From NCBI GenBank assembly GCA_964541695.1, contig CAZIRB010000034.1:1-19781 (forward strand): DNA of 19,781 bases, written 5' to 3'. Below, one piece after another: positions 9,466 to 16,081 of this stretch. Under the pieces are notes generated by a model, which was not told the origin of the DNA, did no database searches, and saw nothing but the letters and a program-made list of their open reading frames with translations. The DNA is from CAZKGE01 sp964541695 (GTDB lineage: Bacteria; Bacillota; Clostridia; Christensenellales; CAG-138). Position 1 is the stretch's first letter, and every line of letters begins with the position of its first letter. Made by a program: the position numbers and the translations under genes.

Positions 9466-10746
9466 ATGCAAAAAGAATGGTATGCCATCAACGGCGGCAA
9501 ACGGCTCGAGGGCACCGTCACCATCAGCGGGGCGAAGAACGCGGCCGTCGCCATCATACCGGCGGCGGTGCTCGCGGGGGAGGCCTGCGTGCTCGAGAAC
9601 CTGCCGCACATCGAGGACGTGCATACGCTCAAGCTGATTTTGCAGGAGCTCGGCGCGCGCGTCGACTTCACCGACGGCGACTGCATGACGATCGACCCGT
9701 CCGCCATCACGTCGCTCAACGCCACGAGCGCGCGCTGCAGCCAGATGCGCGCGTCGTATTATCTGCTCGGCTCCATGCTCGGCCGCTACGGCGAGGCGCA
9801 CCTGGCGCTGCCCGGCGGCTGCGTGATCGGCGCGCGGCCCATCGACCAGCACCTAAAGGGCATGGAGGCGCTCGGGGCCACCGTCCATATCGACGGCAAC
9901 ATGCTGCACGCCACGGCAACGAAGCTCACCGGCGCGGAGGTCTTCTTCGACGTCGTCTCCGTCGGCGCGACGATCAACGTCATGCTCGCCGCGGTGCGCG
10001 CCGAGGGCCAGACGATTCTGCAGAACGTGGCCAAGGAGCCGCACGTCGTCGACGTGGCCAACTTCCTCAACATGATGGGCGCCTCCGTCAAGGGCGCGGG
10101 CACCGATACGATCCGCATCACGGGCCGCGAAAAGCTCCACGGCTGCGGCTACGCCGTCATACCGGACCAGATCGAGACCGGCACGTTCATGATCGCCGCG
10201 GCCGCCACGCGCGGCGACGTGGTCATCAAGAACGTCATCCCCACGCACATGGAGGCCGTGTCCGCCAAGCTGATGGAGAGCGGCGCGCGCGTCTACGACG
10301 GCGACGACGGGCGCGACTTCTACATCCGCGTCGTGCAGGACGACAGGCCCCGGCCCGTCAACGTTAAGACGCTGCCCTACCCCGGTTTTCCGACCGATCT
10401 GCAGCAGCCGATGATGGCGTACCTTGCCGCCGCGTCCGGCGTCTCGACGATTACGGAGAACATATTCGAGAACCGCATGAACCACGTAAGAGAGCTGCGC
10501 CGCATGGGCGCGAGCATCAGCGTGCACGAGCGCGTGGCGCGCGTAAAAGGCATCAACCAGCTAAAAGGCGCGGATATTTCCGCCACGGACCTGCGCGCGG
10601 GGGCGTCTTTAATCGTCGCGGCGCTGTCGGCCTCCGGTACGACGAACGTGCATAACATCCATTACATCGACAGGGGATACGAATATCTCGACAGAAAGCT
10701 CGCCGCCGTGGGCGCCGACATCGTGCGAAAAAATAGCGAAAAATAG
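9466..10746 (+). CDS. murA: UDP-N-acetylglucosamine 1-carboxyvinyltransferase MurA
   Basis: Cytosolic enzyme of 426 residues for the first committed step of peptidoglycan synthesis, transfer of enolpyruvate from phosphoenolpyruvate to UDP-GlcNAc. SGAKNAA near the N-terminus carries the Lys-Asn pair that binds substrate. Cys119 in PGGCVIGARPID is the active-site cysteine attacked by fosfomycin, so the enzyme should be sensitive. IPDQIETGTFM and PYPGFPTDLQQPMMA are also typical. MRASYYLLG resembles the second Firmicutes paralogue (MurAB/MurZ type), an impression that a tree would have to confirm. No ribosome binding site precedes the ATG. It lies between the sporulation pair and spo0A. After the stop there is a T-rich run (10749-10761) but no strong hairpin. 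Confidence 0.95.
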   Translation: MQKEWYAINGGKRLEGTVTISGAKNAAVAIIPAAVLAGEACVLENLPHIEDVHTLKLILQELGARVDFTDGDCMTIDPSAITSLNATSARCSQMRASYYLLGSMLGRYGEAHLALPGGCVIGARPIDQHLKGMEALGATVHIDGNMLHATATKLTGAEVFFDVVSVGATINVMLAAVRAEGQTILQNVAKEPHVVDVANFLNMMGASVKGAGTDTIRITGREKLHGCGYAVIPDQIETGTFMIAAAATRGDVVIKNVIPTHMEAVSAKLMESGARVYDGDDGRDFYIRVVQDDRPRPVNVKTLPYPGFPTDLQQPMMAYLAAASGVSTITENIFENRMNHVRELRRMGASISVHERVARVKGINQLKGADISATDLRAGASLIVAALSASGTTNVHNIHYIDRGYEYLDRKLAAVGADIVRKNSEK

Positions 10747-10790
10747 GGCTTTTTTTCTTTTCCCGAGGGTTCACCAATCTTCGCGTTCCA

Positions 10791-10797
10791 CTCGACA
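10791..10797 (-). promoter_or_regulatory. Possible Spo0A box upstream of spo0A
   Basis: The minus strand reads TGTCGAG, one mismatch from TGTCGAA. It lies about 45 bp upstream of the spo0A -10. Spo0A autoregulation is known in other species, but a 6-of-7 match in GC-rich DNA is weak evidence. Confidence 0.25.
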
Positions 10798-10838
10798 AAA
10801 CCAGTCTGATTCCACCCCTACCGCTGCGAAAAAGACCT

Positions 10839-10847
10839 TGTTACAAT
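10839..10847 (+). promoter_or_regulatory. Extended -10 promoter of spo0A
   Basis: TGTTACAAT is an extended -10 (TGN plus TACAAT). No good -35 is present. A start near 10854 would leave a leader of about 34 nt that includes the GGGGGG ribosome binding site (10874-10880). No clear sigma-H promoter was seen. Confidence 0.5.
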
Positions 10848-10887
10848 TTGTATGCAACAACAATTTTTCGTTATGGGGGGTTTGAAC

Positions 10888-11670
10888 ATGTCAAAATTTC
10901 GGGTCTTGATCGTGGATGACAACCTGAGTTTCGCGGAGTCGATCCGTGCCCATTTTGCCTCGAGCGAGCATGTGCTGTCCGCCGACATCGCGCCCGACGG
11001 CCGCGAGGCGCTGGACAAGCTCAAGAGCGGCAGATACGATATTTTGCTGCTCGACCTCATCATGCCCAACGTCGACGGCCTCGGCGTACTCGAGCAGCTC
11101 AAGCACGTCTGCCCCGATTCCCAGCCCGCCGTCATCATCGTGTCGGCCATGCGCAACGAGAGCATGGTGCGCCGCTGCTGCGCGCTCGGCGCGCGGTACT
11201 TCATGGTCAAGCCCGTCGAGCCCGACGCGCTGCTCAAGCGCGCGCTCGAGACCGTCTCCCAGGAGCCCGCGCAGAGCGGCGTGATGCAGTACGCGCAGCC
11301 CCCGCGCTCGCTCGACGAGAAGATCACGTCCGTGTTCCTCGTCGCCGGCATCCCCGCACACATCAAAGGCTACCACTACCTGCGCGAGGGCATCCGCATG
11401 GTCTACTACAACCCGCAGCTCATCAACCGCATCACAAAGGAGCTCTACCCCGGCATCGCCAAACGGTTTTCGACCTCCGCCTCCAAGGTCGAGCGCGCCA
11501 TAAGGCATGCCATAGAGGTCGCCTGGACGCGCGGCAAGATCGAGAATCTCAATCAATTGTTCGGCTTCAATATCTACGGCAAGAACGACAAGCCGACCAA
11601 CGGCGAGTTCATCGCGCTCGTGGCGGACAAGCTGATTATGGAGAACCAGAGCCGCGAACAGGCCGTTTAG
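10888..11670 (+). CDS. spo0A: Sporulation master regulator Spo0A
   Basis: Response regulator of 260 residues that, once phosphorylated, activates early sporulation genes and represses abrB-type genes. The receiver domain (1-120) has the acidic pair Asp10-Asp11 and the phosphoacceptor Asp56 in LLLDLIMP, the switch serine in VSAMRN and the conserved Lys in MVKPVE. After a variable linker, the C-terminal DNA-binding domain has the nearly invariant segments LYPGIAKRFSTSASKVERAI and RHAIEVAWTRGKIE, and KPTNGEFIALVADKL. The start at 10888 fits the family N-terminus MSKFRVLIVDDN with a G-rich site 7-8 nt upstream; an in-frame ATG at 10852 would overlap the promoter. It shows that the organism belongs to an endospore-forming lineage. 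Its usual neighbour spoIVB is not beside it here. Confidence 0.97.
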   Translation: MSKFRVLIVDDNLSFAESIRAHFASSEHVLSADIAPDGREALDKLKSGRYDILLLDLIMPNVDGLGVLEQLKHVCPDSQPAVIIVSAMRNESMVRRCCALGARYFMVKPVEPDALLKRALETVSQEPAQSGVMQYAQPPRSLDEKITSVFLVAGIPAHIKGYHYLREGIRMVYYNPQLINRITKELYPGIAKRFSTSASKVERAIRHAIEVAWTRGKIENLNQLFGFNIYGKNDKPTNGEFIALVADKLIMENQSREQAV

Positions 11671-11771
11671 CCGCGAGTTTTCGCGGGATCGGTAGGGAAG
11701 CCTTCGCTCTTTGGCGGGGCCGCCTGCAGGAAACTTGTCCCACTCCTGCACCGTAGCTCCGGCCATTGAAA
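11671..11771. other. Structured spacer downstream of spo0A
   Basis: No gene is supported. Three short inverted repeats follow one another: CCGCGA/TCGCGG (11671-11686, 4 nt loop), GGCGG/CCGCC (11713-11724) and TGCAGGA/TCCTGCA (11725-11750, 12 nt loop). None has a T-run, so none is a standard terminator. Confidence 0.5.
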
Positions 11772-11815
11772 ACGCATAATGCCGCATGAAATTGTAGTAA
11801 TGCGGTATTATGCGT
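11772..11815 (+). repeat. 16 bp inverted repeat, possible spo0A 3' hairpin
   Basis: ACGCATAATGCCGCAT (11772-11787) pairs with ATGCGGTATTATGCGT (11800-11815) around a 12 nt loop. The only irregular pair, 11781 with 11806, is a G-U wobble in plus-strand RNA but a C/A mismatch in minus-strand RNA. ATTTATTTG follows, so it may be a weak terminator of spo0A or a protein site. Confidence 0.65.
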
Positions 11816-11838
11816 ATTTATTTGTCGACGCGAAAAGG

Positions 11839-11927
11839 TTATACACACGAACGAACGCCCAAAAAGCCCCGGATTGTGGATAACCCGGTGGACAATGTGG
11901 ATAACTTCACGCCCGGACTGTGGAAAA
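11839..11927. promoter_or_regulatory. Cluster of four DnaA boxes
   Basis: TTATACACA (11839-11847, plus strand, the sequence of an E. coli oriC box), TGTGGATAA (11875-11883) and TGTGGATAA (11896-11904), both perfect consensus boxes on the minus strand, and TGTGGAAAA (11919-11927, minus strand, a TTTTCCACA variant). The three minus-strand boxes start 21 and 23 bp apart, about two helical turns. A weaker GGTGGACAA lies at 11887-11895. Confidence 0.75.
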
Positions 11928-12050
11928 CCCGCATGCATAGGCTGCATACGCGCGCGGCGAATTTATTCAAAAATCGGCAACGGCCCGTTCACAGACATGC
12001 AGGACGCCCCGTCAAGTTTTGGAAAAGGGGCGCATAAAAAGCGCGCATCC
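11928..12050. other. Non-coding spacer upstream of the thpR-addBA promoter
   Basis: No gene is supported. A possible stem pairs CGCCCC (12004-12009) with GGGGCG (12027-12032). Nothing else is recognised. Confidence 0.4.
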
Positions 12051-12079
12051 TTGCCCGGGAGGGCGCAATGCGATAGAAT
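12051..12079 (+). promoter_or_regulatory. Sigma-A promoter of thpR-addB-addA
   Basis: TTGCCC (12051-12056), a 17 bp spacer and TAGAAT (12074-12079). A start near 12086 gives a leader of about 32 nt with the AAAGGGGGG ribosome binding site 7 nt before the ATG at 12118. Confidence 0.7.
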
Positions 12080-12117
12080 GAAACAAATCCCACATATGCA
12101 AAAAGGGGGGCGGCCTT

Positions 12118-12639
12118 ATGCGGCTGTTTATCGCTCTGCCCGTGCCGGCGGCCGTCGTGCGCGCATTGAGCCAGGCGCGCGCGCAACTGGAAAAGGGCGG
12201 CGCGGCCGGCCGGTTCGTGCCGGAGGGGAACTACCACGTCACGATGAAGTTCATCGGCGAGAGCGGCGATCTAGGTGGCGCGGTGCGCGGCATGCGCGCG
12301 GCGGTAACCGGCGCAAAGCCCATCCCGCTGCGCCTTTTTGAATACGGCTTCTTCCCTGGCGGCATGGGACACACGGGCTATGTGTCGGTCGAAGACCTGA
12401 CGGGCGGCGAACTGCTGCGGCTGTACGAAATGCTCGAGGGCGCGCTGCAGGACGAGGGCTTCGTGCGCGGGCAGGCAAAGTTTGTCCCGCATATCACGCT
12501 CGGCCGCGCGTTGACCGGCGACAACTTTTCCGTCCCGGTGCGGAAGGAAACCTTCACGGCAAACAGCCTCGTTTTATACGAAAGCCGCAGCGAGCGTGGC
12601 GTGCTGCGCTACGATTCGCTGCACAGGGAGGCGTTTTAA
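12118..12639 (+). CDS. thpR: RNA 2',3'-cyclic phosphodiesterase (2'-5' RNA ligase family)
   Basis: 2H-phosphoesterase of 173 residues, the normal length. Enzymes of this family open 2',3'-cyclic phosphates on RNA ends and can join tRNA half-molecules through 2'-5' bonds in vitro; the physiological substrate is not settled. It starts MRLFIALPVP and has both active-site tetrapeptides, HVTM at 40-43 and HITL at 125-128. It is first in an operon: the addB start codon lies 1 nt past its stop. Its link with recombination genes is probably only transcriptional. Confidence 0.92.
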   Translation: MRLFIALPVPAAVVRALSQARAQLEKGGAAGRFVPEGNYHVTMKFIGESGDLGGAVRGMRAAVTGAKPIPLRLFEYGFFPGGMGHTGYVSVEDLTGGELLRLYEMLEGALQDEGFVRGQAKFVPHITLGRALTGDNFSVPVRKETFTANSLVLYESRSERGVLRYDSLHREAF

Positions 12640-12640
12640 A

Positions 12641-15600
12641 TTGCCCGCGGACGTGCTGTTTCTGTTCGGCCGCGCCGACACCGGCAAGAGCGAGTGGATC
12701 ACGCACCGGCTTGAGCGGCACCTAGCCTCCGGCGAACGCGCGCTCCTTCTCGTGCCGGAGCAGTTCACGTTTGAGACGGAGCGGCGGCTGACGGGGCGCT
12801 TCGGGGGCCTTGTCGGCGTGCAGGTGCTGAGCTTCAACCGCCTCGCCGAGCGCATCCTGTCGCTCGCCGGGCGCACGAAGCCGTTTTTGGACCGGCAGGG
12901 GCTTGCCATGATCGTCCGCCGCGCGGCTTACCGCGGCGCGGAGGAGCTTGCCGCGTTCTCGGCCGTCGCGCAGCAGCCGGGCTTTTCGGGGCAAATCGCG
13001 GACCTGATCGCGCGGTTCAAGGGCGAGGGGATCGCACCGGACGCGCTCGAGCAGGCGGCGGATCGGCTCGGCCGCGACACGCTGCTTTTCGAAAAGCTGC
13101 GCGACCTCGCGATTTTATACCGCGAGACCGACGCGTACCTGGCCGAACGCTACATCACCGCCGAGGACGCGTTGAACGCAGCGGTCGCGCTGTTCCCGTC
13201 GTCGTTTGCAGCGGGGCTGCCCGTCTACGTCGACGGCTTCGAGGGCGCAAAGCGCGCCGTCTACGCGCTGACGAAGGCGATGTTTGCGCACTGCCCCTCG
13301 GTCACGATCGCGCTGCGCGCCGACGCGGAGAACGAGGCCGAGGACGTGTTCGCGCCCGACCGCGCGGCGCTCGAGTCGCTGACCGCGCTCGCGGGGGACT
13401 GCGGCTGCCGCGTGCTGACAAGGCCGTTTTCCGAGCCGCGGAGCAGCCGCACCGCCGAGGCGATGTTCCTGGAGCGGCACCTGTTCTCGGCCGGCAACCC
13501 TGAATTTCCAGAGCCGACCGACCGCGTGACGTTGTTCTCCGCGCTCAACCGCGAGAGCGAGGCCGAGGCCGCCGCCGACGCGATCCTGGCGCTGCACAGC
13601 AGCGGCGCGCGTTTTTCCGACGTGTCCGTGCTGCTTTCGGACATGGACGCGTACGCCGAGCCGCTGCTAAGCGCGCTCGAAAAGCGCGGCGTACCCGCCT
13701 TCCTCGACCGGCGCGACCGGCTGCGCGACCACGCGTGCAGCCGCTTCCTCCTCGCGTCGCTGCGCGCGGCTTCCGGCGGGCCGGTTGCCGACGCGCTCGC
13801 CGCCGTCAAGTCCGGCTTTCTGCCGATATCTTCCGACGAGGCGGAGCTGTTTGAAAACTATATCCTGCGCTATGGCATAAAGCCGGGCCAGCTTTGGAAG
13901 CCGTTTGTGCGCGGCGAGATGCCCGCGGAGGCGGAACGCGCGCGCGCAATATTGATCGCGGCGCTCACGCCGCTGCGCGCGGGGCTTGCGGCGCAGGCCG
14001 CGTCGCACAAGGCGCGCGCGGCGTACGCGTTTTTGACGGCAAACCGCGTCGACGAAACGCTGCGGACCGACATCGACGCGCTGCGGCAAAGCGGCGACAT
14101 CCGCGCCATGGAGACGAGCGCGCAGGTCTGGAACGCGCTTATGGCGCTATTTTCGCAGCTAGACGCGGTGATGGGCGACGTGCGCATGGACCGTGAGCAA
14201 TTTATCTCGATCGTCGAGGAGGGCATGGCGGGCGGCGAGATCGGCGCCGTGCCCGCGGTAAGCGACAGCGTGCTCGTCGGCGACTGCGACCGCACGCGGA
14301 CGCGGCCCGTGCTGCACCTGTTCGTGCTCGGCTGCAACGAGGGGCTGCTGCCGCGCGAGTTCCCCGACGACGCGCTGCTCGACGACGCGGAGCTGCTGCT
14401 CCTGTCCGAGGGCGGGCTGCCGGTCTGGAAAGGCACGGCGTTCGACGCGGCCGTCGACCGGCTGAATCTCTACGGCGCGTTCTCGCGCGCGCACGACAGC
14501 GTGACCGTCAGCTTCTCGCGCACGCAGAACGGCGAGGAGCTCGCCGCGTCCGCGCTCGTTGAGCGGCTGAACGCGCTGTTCCCGCTGTGCAGACGGGCCG
14601 ACGACATCGCGGGCGCGGCCGATTTGCCGCGGAGCGTGCCCGCCGCGCTCAACGCTTTGTCCGCGCAGCTATCGGCATGGAAAACGGACGGCGAGGCCCC
14701 GGCCGCGCTGCCGTCGCTTATCTCCGCGCTGTCCGCGCTGCCCGAAACCGAAAGAAAAGCCGCGCGCATGCGGATGGCCGCCGAGAACGACCCGTCGCCG
14801 CCCGCGCTTCCCAGCAAGCTGGCGTCGCTTTTGTACGGCCGGAAGCTAAGCATGAGCGCGTCGCGGCTCGAGCAGTTCAACGCGTGCCCGTTTCGCCATT
14901 TCGCCGCGCACGGCCTCGCCGCAAAGGAACGGCCGATGTACCGCGAAAAGGCGTCCGACCTCGGCACGTTCTACCACGACGCGCTCGAGGCGTTCCTGAA
15001 AACCTGCCTAGCCGAACGGCTCGACTTTTCCGCCATGACCGCGGCCGACGCCGACCGCGTGATGGACGAAATTTTGCCGGGCGTGCTTGCCGCGCACAAC
15101 GGGGGCTTTTTGGCTGAGGACGAGCGGCAGCGCGCGTCGCTGTTTTTGATTGTGGAATGCGCCAAGCAGAGCGCCCGCGCGCTCACCGCGCACCTTTCGG
15201 CGGGCGCGTTTACCCCGCTCGGCGCGGAGGTGCGCTTCGGCGAGAACGAAGCGTTCCCGCCGATTCCGCTTATGCTGTCCGACGGCCGGAGCGCGCTCCT
15301 TTCCGGCGTGATCGACCGCATCGACGCTTCCCCGGGCGGCCCCGCCCCCGCCATGCGCGTGATCGACTACAAGACGTTCGGACGCAAGTTTGACTTTGCC
15401 GAGATCGCAAACGGCCTCTCCCTGCAGCTTCCGCTCTATCTAGCGGCCGTGGAAGCGGCGGGCGGGCGCGCCGCGGGACTGTATTATATGCCGCTCGTCG
15501 TCCCGCCGCCCGACGACGGCGAGGACCCGGCCGCGCAGCTTGAGAAGGCGTTCCGCCTGCGCGGGCTGACGCTTGCCGATCCGGAGATCGCCGAGCGCAC

Positions 15601-16081
15601 GGAGCGCAATCTCGACGGTCCGAGCCGCGTCGTGCACGACCTGCGCCGAAAGAGCGACGGCAGCGTGGCCGGTTTGGTCTGCGACGACGCCGCTATGCAA
15701 GCGCTGCTTACCGAGGCGCGGCGCATTGCCGCCGCCACCGCCGAGCGCATGCTGTCCGGCGACATCTCGGCAAGGCCAATGCGGGACGCGTGCGAATACT
15801 GCGAATACCGCGGCTGCTGCCGGTTTGATCCGGAGCTGCCCGCTTGCCGCGCGCGGCGGATTAAGCCGCTGGACGCGCGGGAATTTTTCGACNNNNNNNN
15901 NNNNNNNNNNNNNNNNNNNNNNNNNNNNNNNNNNNNNNNNNNNNNNNNNNNNNNNNNNNNNNNNNNNNNNNNNNNNNNNNNNNNNNNNNNNNCCGCTTGC
16001 CGCGCGCGGCGGATTAAGCCGCTGGACGCGCGGGAATTTTTCGACCTGATCGGAGGCGGCGCGCATGCGATGGACGACTGA
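12641..16081 (+). CDS. addB: ATP-dependent helicase/deoxyribonuclease subunit AddB (contains an assembly gap)
   Basis: The AddB subunit of the AddAB helicase-nuclease, the Firmicutes counterpart of RecBCD, which resects double-strand breaks for RecA loading. The TTG start is chosen because AGGGAGG (12625-12631) lies 9 nt upstream and the protein then begins at its nucleotide-binding motif, GRADTGKS. The C-terminal nuclease domain has VIDYK with Asp909 and Lys911, followed by LQLPLYL. The four iron-sulphur cysteines are Cys749 (FNACPF) and Cys1051, Cys1054 and Cys1060 (C-x2-C-x5-C). The gap at 15893-15992 lies beyond these. Removing it with the 53 bp duplication leaves the frame unchanged and gives 1095 residues ending GGGAHAMDD. 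The end overlaps addA by 17 bp. Confidence 0.95.
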   Translation: MPADVLFLFGRADTGKSEWITHRLERHLASGERALLLVPEQFTFETERRLTGRFGGLVGVQVLSFNRLAERILSLAGRTKPFLDRQGLAMIVRRAAYRGAEELAAFSAVAQQPGFSGQIADLIARFKGEGIAPDALEQAADRLGRDTLLFEKLRDLAILYRETDAYLAERYITAEDALNAAVALFPSSFAAGLPVYVDGFEGAKRAVYALTKAMFAHCPSVTIALRADAENEAEDVFAPDRAALESLTALAGDCGCRVLTRPFSEPRSSRTAEAMFLERHLFSAGNPEFPEPTDRVTLFSALNRESEAEAAADAILALHSSGARFSDVSVLLSDMDAYAEPLLSALEKRGVPAFLDRRDRLRDHACSRFLLASLRAASGGPVADALAAVKSGFLPISSDEAELFENYILRYGIKPGQLWKPFVRGEMPAEAERARAILIAALTPLRAGLAAQAASHKARAAYAFLTANRVDETLRTDIDALRQSGDIRAMETSAQVWNALMALFSQLDAVMGDVRMDREQFISIVEEGMAGGEIGAVPAVSDSVLVGDCDRTRTRPVLHLFVLGCNEGLLPREFPDDALLDDAELLLLSEGGLPVWKGTAFDAAVDRLNLYGAFSRAHDSVTVSFSRTQNGEELAASALVERLNALFPLCRRADDIAGAADLPRSVPAALNALSAQLSAWKTDGEAPAALPSLISALSALPETERKAARMRMAAENDPSPPALPSKLASLLYGRKLSMSASRLEQFNACPFRHFAAHGLAAKERPMYREKASDLGTFYHDALEAFLKTCLAERLDFSAMTAADADRVMDEILPGVLAAHNGGFLAEDERQRASLFLIVECAKQSARALTAHLSAGAFTPLGAEVRFGENEAFPPIPLMLSDGRSALLSGVIDRIDASPGGPAPAMRVIDYKTFGRKFDFAEIANGLSLQLPLYLAAVEAAGGRAAGLYYMPLVVPPPDDGEDPAAQLEKAFRLRGLTLADPEIAERTERNLDGPSRVVHDLRRKSDGSVAGLVCDDAAMQALLTEARRIAAATAERMLSGDISARPMRDACEYCEYRGCCRFDPELPACRARRIKPLDAREFFDXXXXXXXXXXXXXXXXXXXXXXXXXXXXXXXXXXACRARRIKPLDAREFFDLIGGGAHAMDD
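15840..16045 (+). repeat. 53 bp direct duplication flanking the second gap
   Basis: 15840-15892 is identical to 15993-16045, again exactly the two contig ends. It would duplicate the addB residues ending in DAREFFD, which is most likely an unmerged overlap. Confidence 0.9.
15893..15992. other. Assembly gap of 100 N inside addB
   Basis: A placeholder run of exactly 100 N. Gap plus duplication is 153 bp (51 codons), so the frame stays open and a naive translation carries 34 unknown residues and 17 repeated ones. Confidence 0.97.

Noticed and set aside
10852..10887. Earlier ATG for spo0A
   Set aside because: It overlaps the predicted transcription start, lacks a ribosome binding site, and adds 12 residues not typical of Spo0A.
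11839..11927. Chromosomal origin oriC
   Set aside because: No dnaA, dnaN, recF or rpmH nearby, genes on both sides run in the same direction, and there is no long AT-rich unwinding region. Kept only as a DnaA-box cluster.
11810..12037. 75-codon open frame across the DnaA boxes
   Set aside because: IVDNPVDNVDNF is just the translation of the boxes; no ribosome binding site and no recognisable domain.
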